This document shows positions 10,514 through 21,600 of a stretch of DNA of 64,000 nt, one piece after another. Below the pieces are notes generated by a model. The model worked only from the letters and a program-made list of their open reading frames with translations, ran no database searches and was not told where the DNA came from. The translations under genes were made by a program, and so were the position numbers. Source of the DNA: Delphinus delphis. Taxonomy: Eukaryota; Chordata; Mammalia; Artiodactyla; Delphinidae. The stretch is taken from the NCBI RefSeq assembly GCF_949987515.2, contig NC_082693.1, forward strand, positions 15,000,994 to 15,064,993, read 5' to 3'. The stretch's first letter is position 1, and each line of letters begins with the position of its first letter.

Positions 10514-12203
10514 CAACAGGGGAATTTTTTTTTTTTTTTAGCATCTTTATTGGAGTATAATTGCTGTACAATGGTGTGTTAGTTTCTGCTTTATAACAAA
10601 GTGAATCAGTTATACATATACATATGTTCCCATATCTCTTCCCTCTTGCGTCTCCCTGCCTCCCACCCTCCTTATCCCACCCCTCTAGATGGTCACAAAG
10701 CACCGAGCTGATCTCCCTGTGCTATGCGGCTGCTTCCCACTAGCTATCTATTTTACGTTTGGTAGTGTATATATGTCCGTGCCACTTTGTCACAGCTTAC
10801 CCTTCCCCCTCCCCATATCCTCAAATCCATTCTCTAGTAGGTCTGTGTCTTTATTCCTGTCTTGCCCCTAGGTTCTTCATGACTCTTTTTCTTTTTTCTT
10901 AGATTTCATATATATGTGTTAGCATATGGTATTTGTTTTTGTCTTTCTGACTTACTTCACTCTGTATGACAGACTCTAGGTCCATCCACCTCACTACAAA
11001 TAACTCAATTTCGTTTCTTTTTATGGCTGAGTAATATTCCATTGTATATATGTGCTACATCTTCTTTATCCATTCATCTGTTGATGGGCACTTAGGTTGC
11101 TTCCATGTCCTGGCTATTGTAAATAGAGCTGCAATGAACATTTTGGTACACGACTCTTTTTTTTTTTTTTTGCGGTACGTGGGCCTCTCACTGCTGTGGC
11201 CTCTCCCGTTGCGGAGCACAGGCTCCGGACGCGCAGGCTCAGCGGCCATGGCTCACGGGATCAGCCGCTCCGCGGCATGTGGGATCTTCCCGGACCGGGG
11301 CACGAATCCGTGTCCCCTGCATCGGCAGGTGGACTCTCAACCACTGCGCCACCAGGGAAGCCCCATGACTCTTTGTGAGTTCTGGTTTTCTAAGGGTATA
11401 TGCCCAGTAGTGGGATTGCTGGGTCGTATGGTAGTTCTATTTTTAGTTTTTTAAGGAACCTCCATACTGTTCTCCATAGTGGCTGTATCAATTTACATTT
11501 CCACCCACAGTGCAAGAGTGTTCCCTTTTCTCCACACCCTCTCCAGCGTTTATTGTTTCTAGATTTTTTGATGATGGCCATTCTGACTGGTGTGAGATGA
11601 TATCTCATTGTAGCTTTGATTTGCATTTCTCTAATGATTAGTGATGTTGAGCATTCTTTCATGTGTTTGTTGGCACTCTGTATATCTTCTTTGGAGAAGT
11701 GTCTATTTAGGTCTTCTGCCCATTTTTGGATTGGGTTGTTTGTTTTTTTGATATTGAGCTGCTTGTAAATTTTGGAGATTAATCCTTTGTCAGTTGCTTC
11801 ATTTGCAAATATTTTCTCCCATTCTGAGGGTTGTCTTTTGGTCTTGTTTATGGTTTCCTTTGCTGTGCAAAAGCTTTGAAGTTTCATTAGGTCCCATTTG
11901 TTTATTTTTGTTTTTATTTCCATTTCTGTAGGAGGTGGGTCAATAAGGATCTTGCTGTGATTTATGTCATAGAGTGTTCTCCCTATGTTTCCCTCCAAGA
12001 GTTTGATAGTTTCTGGCCTTACATTTAGGTCTTTAATCCATTTTGAGTTTATTTTTGTGTATGGTGTTAGGGAGTGTTCTAAGTTCATACTTTTACATGT
12101 ACCTGTCCAGTTTTCCCAGCACCACTTATTGAATAGGCTGTCTTTTCTCCATTGTATATTCTTGCCTCCTTTATTAAAGATAATGTGACCATACAACAGG
12201 GGA
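10514..12203 (-). mobile_element. LINE-1, antisense, 5'-truncated, with target duplication and nested SINE
   Basis: Body 10524-12193, flanked by CAACAGGGGA at 10514-10523 and 12194-12203, a 10-base target duplication. Poly(T) at the left marks the 3' end. The 3' UTR is the young cetartiodactyl type, followed by the C-terminal half of ORF2 to a truncation point at about 12193. A CHR-type SINE at 11160-11363 splits it. The ORF2 part 11390-12196 stays open for over 260 codons, so this copy is fairly recent. Confidence 0.93.
11160..11363 (-). mobile_element. CHR-type SINE nested in the LINE-1
   Basis: Begins with poly(T), then TGCGGTACGTGGGCCTCTCA, and ends CCACCAGGGAAGCCC, the reversed start of the element. 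The surrounding LINE-1 sequence GACTCTTT is duplicated on both sides (left about 11152, right about 11367), consistent with target-primed insertion. It is younger than the host LINE-1. Confidence 0.93.
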
Positions 12204-12444
12204 CTTTTTAATGTTTCCTTCCACTGTCCAGTGGACAGACCAGATAGTCAGGGTGAGAGGAGAAGGATCTAATAGACATATCTACTGGGAGAAAAATGTG
12301 GTGGTTCCTTTGGACACATACATACACTAGTAATTGCAGCAAATTGTAGTAGAGAAATACATCTTTTTTAAATCAGCATGGTGTTTGGAGTCAATAAAGT
12401 CATCAAAAATAACTGGTTTAGAGCCTTCAGATGACAATTCTACT

Positions 12445-12760
12445 AGATGCTGTTAAGGGCACAGACTTGGTGCAGGGCCTTCCTGGGTTTGAATTCTAGC
12501 TTGGCATTATACTAGCTACATTCCTCAGGTATGTTACTTAACTCCAGTAGGACTCATGTTTCCTCGTCTATTAACTGAAGGTAATAGCATCTGCCTTGTA
12601 GGACTGATAAATGACCTAATAGTGAATCCTGTGCATGAGCATTATGCTAAGTGCTTTATGTGTATTAACTGATTTACATTTCATAATAACCCTATTAGAT
12701 AATTAATATAAACACTTAGCACAGTACCTGTCACATAGTAGAATCCAATTAATTTATTAT
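12445..12760 (+). repeat. MIR fragments
   Basis: GGGCACAGACTTGGTGCAGG, CTGGGTTTGAATTCTAGCTT and the GTATGTTACTTAACTCCAGT segment follow sense MIR order to about 12610. An antisense-like stretch (GCTAAGTGCTTTATGTGTAT) and a sense tail (TTAGCACAGTACCTGTCACA) follow, so one MIR may interrupt another. Confidence 0.7.
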
Positions 12761-15340
12761 ACTCGATCCTTGTTAACCTATAACAGCACTGTCCATACAG
12801 TATCCCCGAATCACTTGGTTATTTAAATTTAAGTTAATTAACATTGAATAAAATTTAAAATTCAGCTTCTAAGTCTCACTAGCCACATTTCAAGTGCTCA
12901 ATAGCCACATCTGGCTCATGGTACCATATTGGACAGCACAGATATAAAACATTTCCATCATAGCAGAGAAGTTTTATTGGGTAGTGCTAAATAAATGTTG
13001 ACCTTGTTGCAGTAAAGATTTGATTTTGTTCCTTGTTTCAGTTTTCAAACAACATCCGCACCTTACTTCTTTCCTCTCTGTCTTGAAAAATATGGATTTC
13101 TAAATATACTGTATATATGTAGTCCTTCATTTAGAAGGACACTGTGGTCACTTCACATGTAAACTGAATATATAAGGTCCTGCCCATCTCCAGAGTCTTC
13201 AAGTTGGCTTTCCAGTAACAGCCAGTGATTCATATTGGTAGAATTTCATTCTATCTCCCAATTCTATTAGGTCATATTACAATTATGAGATGGTTTATAG
13301 TTCATAATCTGCATTCATAACAAGAGTAAAAGCCTACAAAGACTGAGTCCATGACCTTGACTCCATTTCATAATAAATATCCAAGTGGTTATCAACTCTA
13401 ATATCCTTTTGGGCTGTAGCAGGGTCTAACTCATGAATCCATGAGCTCTTGAGTACTTAATATGTGCCAGAAGCTGTGGAGGATACATTAACGTATGAGA
13501 CCCAGTCGGTCTTAAAATTTTTAATTTAATAAGAAAGGTAAAATTCATGTACACAGGCAGATGAGGTATCCAGCATTTCTAAATGTCTAAAATGCTATAA
13601 ATAACTGCATACTAGGAGTAAGTACCATATTCTAACAACTTCAACCAGTGACAGACGTTTCAAAAATAAACTCGAAGCAGAAAAGCAAAAATATCGTTTC
13701 ATACCCTTTCTCAGGTGACAGTAAAATTATGCTGAATGACAAGTAAGCATGTTAAAATAATGTGAAAGGACAGCTTTTTGGAAAAAAATTGATTCTAAAA
13801 GCTATTGGTGGGCTTTTATCTTTTGTTTAATAAATGTTTCTACCTACCTAAAAAGAAAACTTCTAGCATGTGAGTCATAATATATTAAATAGTCATTAAA
13901 GAGTTTGTATGACATTATTTCATTTAAAAGAAGTAGATATATGGTATTTTAATCAAGTATTTAAATAATTTCTTATAAAGTAATATTAAAATCAGATGCT
14001 GAAGGTTTCTGGTATATAGTGTTTGCAAAAAATTTCCCTATGTTTTAATTATTCAAGCATGACTTTTAGGCTAATGAAGAAATTTTGGCAGTGAAGGGTA
14101 CTAATTCAGATTAATCTTACAATCTTAGATTTAAGCTTTTACAGAAGTTGAAACAGAGATAAGCAGCAATGTGGACCAATTAGACCAGTGAATAAATATA
14201 TGTAAAACAGCAGTGTGTTATTATCTCTCTTTCTGGTTATTTACCTCTTGATTCTCTTCTCTTCACATTTTTTCCCTATGGGATTCTGTAGGTAACCAAA
14301 GCATCAGTAAAGGTTTCAAGACCACACCTTCTCTGGTAGAGCTTCTTATAAAATAAAAACCAAATTTAAATTTACAAAAGATTATTTTCTACCTATGTGG
14401 GAAATCTATATTTCCCTCAATTCTCAAACTAACTTTTTTTGTGTTAACTTACTTAAAAAGAAGTTAATCTACTGTGCCATAACCTAGTTACAACTTGAGA
14501 AATACTTGATATGGGTCATAAATTCTACCTTCCATGAATGGTCACTAACAAAGGATTATGAGCCACAAGTGTTTGGTGAGTCTGCTATGGAGTTAATTGT
14601 TCAGCCTTGGTTGAGAGCAGCATGTTTCCACATATTCACAGTCCTTTTTGTTTACTCCTGGGAAAAGCTGGGGAAAATAATCCATGAAATTCCCATCTTG
14701 CTTAAAACCAAAACATCTGTAGAGAACAAAGAATGTTGCTAGCTGAATTCACTAACATAAAAGCCTGTATTTCATCAGCTTTTCTCTTATTAAAAAATCA
14801 ATAGAAATTATTATGGAAGGCTCCCAAAGAACATAGGGACCATTCACCCAGTTTAAAATGTTTATCACACCCATTTTTATATCAGATATTTCCCAGCAGA
14901 AATCTTTCTAACTTCTCTACGTGGTGGCAAAGAGTGTCTGCTTCCCTAAGCATAACTATCAAAATAGATTTGGACGTAGTAGGGGAAAAGCAGAAGTAAA
15001 AAAAAAAATTAATGTTCCTATCCTTTAAAAAAGAACGTATCTGTTTATTATCTGTACTAGCCACGCTTTCCCTTTCGTATTGCCCCAATTAAAGTTATAA
15101 CCCATGTAATCTAAGCCAGGGAGGCACTTGAACCACATCTCTGTGGGTCAGTGAACAGACCTGACTAAGTGGACCAGGTATGAGGCCATCCATACTCTGA
15201 TGTGCCGAGTCACATCACTCAAAGCCTCCTCTCTAAGGAATGAAACACATCAACAGGGGCAAAGTTAGCACTTGTTACCTTTAATCAGCCACATGAAAGG
15301 GAGAGAACTTGGGTTTGAAGCCATCTGCACTTGGCATCTG
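12761..15340. other. Intron, no gene
   Basis: Mostly unique-looking AT-rich sequence. A short MIR-like block (GAGTACTTAATATGTGCCAG) lies near 13452. The open frame at 14506-14742 has no splice signals that would join PIK3C2G and matches no family known to me. No promoter or RNA gene signature is seen. Confidence 0.45.
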
Positions 15341-15345
15341 GTGTG

Positions 15346-15348
<3 letters not shown>

Positions 15349-15388
<40 letters not shown>

Positions 15389-15393
15389 TGTGT
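15349..15393. repeat. (TG)n microsatellite
   Basis: About 22 TG units with a single TATG interruption near 15381. Likely length-variable between individuals. Confidence 0.95.
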
Positions 15394-15739
15394 AGGAAGG
15401 GATAAGTATAGGGTCTACTTCCCAAGGAAATGTTTGACAGAGTCCTAAATGAGCAGGTGTGAATTCAGAATATCCAGAGAAACTAGAAAGCAATTCATAT
15501 CTAGGGAAGAAGCTTGTTCATAGTAAATGGACAGTCATAGTGTGATAACGGGGGAAACTGCCACAATAAATACACACATGTCTCTAGAACTCTAAGTACA
15601 GAACTGATAAGATAAAACCTAATCTAGACTCTAGTTGCTGTTGGCAATGTATCTCCCTATGGTTGATTTTAAGTTTATTAGTTGGGGTTGAACTTGCTAT
15701 CTATAGGTTTTAAATGCCTGACAGATATATTTTCATTCA

Positions 15740-16700
15740 TGCACTCATGCATTCATTATTTCACAGACATTCATTAAGTTCTAACTACTTACAAAGCACC
15801 ATGTTAACAATTTAGACAATTCAACATGGAATAAAAACCTAATTTTTGTTCTCAAAGAACTTAAAATCTAATGTGACAAACATACACACATGACAAAATG
15901 TAGTTAAAGCTAGGCAGAAATAAATACTATGAAAGACATGTAACCAAAATAGGATTACTGTACAAAGAAAGCAAGTTATAAAATCTTATCAAGAGGATCT
16001 GTGGTGCTTTCAAGGAGGAAGATGTATTTGAGATGAGCCTTCAAAAATAATTTCAATAGACAAGGAAGGAGAGGAAAGGGATCCTGGCTGAAAGAAAAGT
16101 ATAAGTGTCTGTGGAGGCTTAAAGAGGGTGGGCATGACATGTGTGGGAAATGGGGGGAATCAGGTGCACCCAGACTGTGGCACAGATGGAGACCTATGTA
16201 GATGGTGAGGTTGAAGTGATAGATCGCAGGTAGATTAAGAAAGGTATTTAGAACAGAATGAACATTTTGGACTTTTATATATAGTCACCTGAGAACCTAG
16301 AAGTTTCTTTGTTTTTGATGAAGGGAGTACCATCATCTAGCTTGGATTTTAGACAGATAACTCAGAAATTATGTAATTAGAGAGGTAGCAATTGAATAAC
16401 TAGAAAAGGGCTATTCAAGTTATCTAAGCAAATGAAGATGAGAAGCTGAACTAGGACAATAATTGCAGTGGAAAAGGGAATGAATACATGAGACTGTTGA
16501 GAGGGTTTTTATAGAATTAAGTGATTGACATTGGGAATCAAGAAAAAGAGAATCAAAGAAGATATGAATTTCTTGTTATTTGGACAATGATGACGATGAA
16601 ATATGAAACAGGAAAACGGAGGAAGAGTTTATGGGAGAAGAAAATTTGCTCAAATTTAGATATCATGAATCTGATATCATCCATTGGAAAGACATCCATG
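15740..16700 (+). repeat. Ancient interspersed repeat, family not identified
   Basis: CATTCATTAAGTTCTAACTA with ACAAAGCACCATG at the start resembles a MIR/L2-related end. The following GAACTTAAAATCTAATGTGA, GATGAGCCTTCAAAAATAAT and GGATCCTGGCTGAAAGAAAA stretch has the look of a long, old purine-rich mammalian repeat. The region at 60.2-62.1 kb reads similarly and may be another part of the same family. Confidence 0.4.
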
Positions 16701-16959
16701 AGGAAAGACAGCTGACAACTTCCCAGGACTACCTAATCCATTCCCATGGTTTCAATTACTATCTGCGTGCTAATGGCTCCCAAATCTATATTCATGCTTT
16801 AGACCCCACCCAGCCCTCCAAATATATCCAATCACCCAGTTTTCTCAATTCTACTTCCTACGTATATTTAAAATCTAATAACTTTTCATCATTCCTAAAC
16901 AGTCTACTAGTCCAGCCTCTTATTTGACTGCACTTTCATCTGTTTTTCACATATAACCA

Positions 16960-17270
16960 TGATGATCTTTCTCGAACACAATTCATTCTTTTAATGCTCA
17001 TTTTAAAACACTAAAAGAACTTTCCTTGCCATTGGGACAAAGTACAAAACCTTTCCGATTGCTAAAACATCCTGCACTACTTGTCTTTTCGGCCCCATCT
17101 CTTGTCGCTCACCCACAGGATACCCAATGTTCCAGAAAGCTATCCTGGATCTCTTCTGCAAACAAATGGAAGGTATCTTGCTCTCCTCTGTCCACCTATA
17201 TATGCTATCCCCTCAGCCTGGGTGGGAAGAGTAGGAAAGGAAAACAGTTTCAAATCCATTTTTCTCACTT
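16960..17270 (+). repeat. L2-like LINE fragment
   Basis: ACTTTCCTTGCCATTGGGAC, CTAAAACATCCTGCACTACT, CCCCATCTCTTGTCGCTCAC are degraded forms of L2 3' sequence. Open frames here (17026-17379, 17081-17272) are by-products of that. Confidence 0.55.
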
Positions 17271-17399
17271 GAACTTCATTAAGTCAATCACAACTTCACC
17301 CATCCTCCATTGCTGTATTCTCAGTTTATCTATTATTTTTACTATCAACAGCATTGTTCTTAACTTCCCACTGCTGTAAAAGTGCCTCTGTTCCCAGAG

Positions 17400-18211
17400 T
17401 AGGAAATAATTTATTTTAGTCATGAGATACGCTGATGATATTCTTCTTTTTTTTCTCAGAGTTCAAATTTATATCAGAAAGATCTATTTTTTTCCTAAGG
17501 TGTTTGCCTATCACTAAAGAGAATGTTATCCCTTCAATCTACACTGTAATTTAAGCGAAGTATTTTTCCAAAGTTTGGCAGAAAAAGTACCTGAGCCTTT
17601 GTACAATTTAATCTTTAATTGTTTCATTGTTTTAATAACTTTTAGTAAATTCAGTCACCGCTTAACTAGGGAAAATTGTGTTCTTGTAGTATGAGTCATA
17701 GAGTCATGAAAGAACATAAGAATAAAAAGCAAAGGAATGGCGCCTAAGATTAAGAACCAGAAAGATGAGTTTTATTCTCTGTCTTTACACACCATTTGAC
17801 CTGGACACTTCACTTACAGGTTTTAGGGCATTAAAGTTTTTCTTCTTGAAAATAGGTATTGTGATATAATTTTTGTGTTATAATGTATATGTATAGAGCT
17901 CTTTCTTAGTCATTAGCATTTGATTCTCCCAGAACATGTTGGATATTTTTTTTTGGATATTTTTATATCCACTTTAAAAATGTGAAAATAGAGGTCCAAA
18001 CAGGTTAAGAGACTTTTTCAAGATCATTTAGATTTTAAATGATGGGTCCAGAAATTCTGACATTAGAGCTCTTATTACTTCTATTTTCCCATGCTGAATA
18101 TGTCTCTTCAATAAGAAGACAAGATGGAGATTTGATTTACATTTATTCTGAGGTTTTTTGTTTCTGTTTTATTTATCTTGTTTTGTTTGTGTGTTTGCTT
18201 GTGTTGCTAAG
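17400..18211. other. Intron upstream of exon B
   Basis: AT-rich, no recognised element apart from a short MIR-like core at about 17980-18030 (TGTGAAAATAGAGGTCCAAA, GGTTAAGAGACTTTTTCAAG). Confidence 0.45.
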
Positions 18212-18321
18212 ATGCTACATGCAGGATTGCCTGAGCTAAGTGGAATCCAAGACCTGAAATATGTGTATAATAACCTTCGTCCACAAGACACAGACCTGGA
18301 AGCGACAAGTCATTTTACCAA
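18212..18321 (+). CDS. PIK3C2G: PIK3C2G exon B: kinase C-lobe
   Basis: This 110-base exon starts after a T/G-rich tract ending GCTAAG and ends ACCAA|GTAAGA. It starts in phase 0, directly continuing LLEM of the previous exon with [19 protein letters not shown] and ending with the sequence SHFTK, whose last codon is split across the next intron. GLPEL and IQDLKYV are hallmark C-lobe motifs shared by all class II PI3Ks. The upstream intron is 8,250 bases and the downstream one 18,642 bases. No stop or frameshift is seen. The acceptor is weak, because purines and a G-rich run interrupt the pyrimidine tract, but the coding match leaves little doubt. Confidence 0.95.
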
Positions 18322-19330
18322 GTAAGATTAGCAGTGAATGTGTGAGTATGCATGAATACAGACACATGTTTCACATTTGAGGTGATTTTAGGGTGAACAG
18401 TCATTGGTATGAAGCTGTCATTTCTACAACAAGTTTGTGTCTTTTTCCCAAGGGAGAGAAAAGGAGCAATGTGAATGTCTAGCAGAAGGCCTGAGTCAGT
18501 GTTTCTGTAGCAAGCTATTGTTTGCTAACCAGCCTCTTCATATAATACATTACTCAATAAGAGGTCATTGAAAAGAGCAAGAGCTGACATAAATAAATTG
18601 GTTGTTCTACTTGAACTATGTCCAGAAAAACAATTTGGAAAAAAGAGATTTATGATGAGATATGGACTCACTAATTTCACTTTTGTTTCTGAAATTCTCA
18701 CTAATTTCATCTCTATGATGATAGAAATATTGGAATATTTGGTGACTATCTTCTATTTTTAATACAGTTTTTATTAAGCAAGTCTGGGGCAACACTAGCG
18801 TACATCAAGTTCAGAGTCTGGGCACAGCACAGTGATGGTCGGTTAGACTCAAAATTATTGTCAGAAGGGTGGTGCATTTTATAATATAAGATTCTTTTGA
18901 ACTTCAGTTTTTGAATGGATAACATAATTGCTAGCAAATTTTAGGTGCTCAATAAATGTTAGCTGTAATTATTATCCTAGTAAATATTTTAAGTGGAGAA
19001 ATACAGTGCTCTTTCCTATAATTTATTGATATTGAAACTTACTTGAGTCTAATTTTTAATTTTTCTAATATTTTCAACTGGAAATTTGGAAACACAAATT
19101 ATATTTTTTAATAGATATATGCTCTGTCCTTTTGAAAAAAACAGTACTTATAGTTCCCACACAGGTATTACTTTTCTCTCCTTTTTCCAGAATGTATAGT
19201 GCAGAATCTCTCTCCATTCCAGGGGTGTCAGGGGAGTTCATGGGGATGCATGTCCTAAACACTTGGAGAATTCCACTTTTGCAAGGAATCTCTGTTTCAT
19301 GAACTTGAATGTATAGGCTGCTCTTGTGGT
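18322..19330. other. Intron downstream of exon B
   Basis: No coding signal. A TTAGGTGCTCAATAAATGTT tail at about 18940-18960 is a MIR or L2 3' end. Confidence 0.45.
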
Positions 19331-19339
19331 TGAGTAGAA

Positions 19340-19530
19340 GCAATATGACAGAATCACAGAATATTAGAGCTGGAAGAGCCCTTATAGTAAATTTATTCTG
19401 ACAGTAAATATGCAAACTAGAAAACCGAGATCCAAAGAAGTAAGAGGCTTGCCCACAATTAAAAGAAGTAGTAAGAAATAGAGCTAGGACTAGGGCCCAA
19501 AGCTAAGACTTTGATCCCATGCTGTAGGGT
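19340..19530 (+). repeat. Ancient mammalian repeat with MIR-like core
   Basis: AGAATCACAGAATATTAGAG, AGCTGGAAGAGCCCTTATAG, then the AACCGAGATCCAAAGAAGTA and GAGCTAGGACTAGGGCCCAA blocks form a familiar ancient mammalian interspersed repeat, but I cannot fix the family name. Confidence 0.5.
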
Positions 19531-21360
19531 TTTTTCAACGTTTACCATTGGAAAGTATATATGATTAAGGAAATCCAGGCAGAGCCCCTGCCAAAAATAT
19601 TCCTTCCTGCTATCTGGTTTGCTTCTGAAATTCTACCATTAGAAATTCTTTTGGTGAGTCTGGTAGGTTTTTTGAGTCTTGAAAATGCCCTTTACTAGTA
19701 AAGTTACCTCTGAAAGAAGCTTTTGTTTATATCCACTTAGAAAACTACAAATATTAGTTGACAACTGTCTGTGGCCAAAGACACTCGCTTGAAGGCTGGC
19801 AGAGGTGTTTCAGATCCTTGGTTTCAAGGATGAGGGACTCTCAAGTTGCCTCAACTAATGGGGACAAGGGACTTGCATGAGAAATCCCAAGGAAGGGCTG
19901 ACAGCCTACCTCAGGAAAAGCAGAAGGACATCTCTCACAGAGCCTGGAAGGTCCTTCGGAGTTCAAGAGAGCTCTGGGGATCTCATGAGTAGGAATTAGC
20001 CTTCCAGTCTAGCTGTCATCCCTTGTCCAGTTAACTATACCCGAGGTGGCTGGGTTAACATGGTACCAAAAATAGTCCCCTCAGGCTATCCCATCAGGGT
20101 CTGACCAGGGTGCCTTTCTTTAAAGTGGGCGGCAGTAAGGCAGGCACAATTATTGACATGTCATTGAGACAGGGTGGGGAGATAGGGGAGGAGCATAGAG
20201 AGGGCCAGGAAAGATGGAGGTTGAAAACATGATTGGGCTGCAACCTGTGTTTGATATGTCATTGCTTGGACAAAGCAGTTATAGTGCTGCAGTTCACAAA
20301 TTATCCCTCCTATAATTTAAAACAAAGGAAAAAACTATATTGGATGAAAAAAGCTCTTTCAGGCCACGGCCACAGGAAAAAGGTAAATAGGCTTTATTTG
20401 TCTGCCAGAGTCCCATCCCTCCACATCCTCCAACTTCATCTGACACACTCCGATCTGTAAGGGGCAGAATCTTAGAGATGGGTGAGCTTGCCTCTGTCGA
20501 CTCATGCTTCCCTTCCTGTTCAAGAGGATGTGAACTAATACAGGAAGTAGATCTGAAGCCAGTAACTTCCTAGCAGTGAGCTAGACCTCATTATTCTGCC
20601 TGCATATCTCTGCCGGCTAATTTTCTTACTTTCAGATATTATGTAGTATGTTCTGTTAATTAAACTTCTTTCTACAACTTTATGGTAAATAACTTGTTCT
20701 CCATGGCAGACTTAAAAGGCATCTAGTCATCTAAACTAGGGCACGTCATTTCTCTTCAATAATTGTCTTTGACTTGCCATTTCTTACCTCTTACTTTTGA
20801 GGACCTTATAAATATGATTGTCTTTATCAAGGTTCATCCACACCACCTCTATTATTCCCAGATGAATTCTTGTCAGGGTAGATCACGTTGTCAATATACA
20901 TTCATTCCTGCTTTGTCTATTTAACTCACATGCATAGCCTCATCAAAAACGCTCCCTAAGAATCATAAAATTACTAGAATAGAGGGGGGGATCTGATCTA
21001 ACTTTCAGTCCTACCCATCCCTTGAAACTCTGGACCTCGTCCACAAAATCTTCTCAGATTATTCTGTTACCAACTACTCTTTTCTTCTTAATTCTACAGA
21101 ACATGTATTATTTCATGATATGCTTCATTTATTGCTGAATTACATACTGTGTAGTATATCACCTAAGTAAATATGCTTGTTGCTTATATCAGTATGTCCC
21201 AAGTAAAGCAGGGGACATATTCCCACTTCCCCACTTCCAAAAGTCCAAAAGTATCTGAATGTGAAACAAGTTCTAGTCCCTTAAAATATATTTAAAAGTT
21301 TAATTTAACAGAAAATACAATCTAAACATGAAACATTTAAGTGTATAGAAGTCATATAAC
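19531..21360. other. Intron, nothing identified
   Basis: Mixed composition. The piece 19780-20230 is more GC-rich than its surroundings but has no open frame of note and no family I recognise. Confidence 0.4.
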
Positions 21361-21362
21361 AA

Positions 21363-21600
21363 CGGCTAACATTTAATACAGCGCTTCTTATATTTCAAGC
21401 CTTACTCTAAGTACTTTTCATACAGTAACTTATTTAATCATCATAACAAGTCTATAAGATAGTATCACTTTTATCTACATTTTTAGATTAGGAAATTGAG
21501 ACCCCAGAGAAATAAAATGATTTGCCAGAGGATACAACCGGCAGGAGACAAAGCCACAATTCGAATCCAGGAGTCATGGTCCAGAGTGTGGGGTCTTAAA
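21363..21600 (-). repeat. MIR SINE, antisense
   Basis: GGCTAACATTTAATACAGCG, ACTCTAAGTACTTTTCATAC, the TTTTTAGATTAGGAAATTGA core and CAATTCGAATCCAGGAGTCA follow reversed MIR order from tail to tRNA-like head. Confidence 0.8.

Noticed and set aside
11196..11454. Alanine/arginine/proline-rich open frames, also at 26196-26563, 37398-37771 and 50579-50923
   Set aside because: They are translations of the GC-rich CHR-type SINE body on one strand or the other, not genes.
15281..15493. Open frame with a threonine/histidine run
   Set aside because: Produced by the TG microsatellite read on the minus strand.
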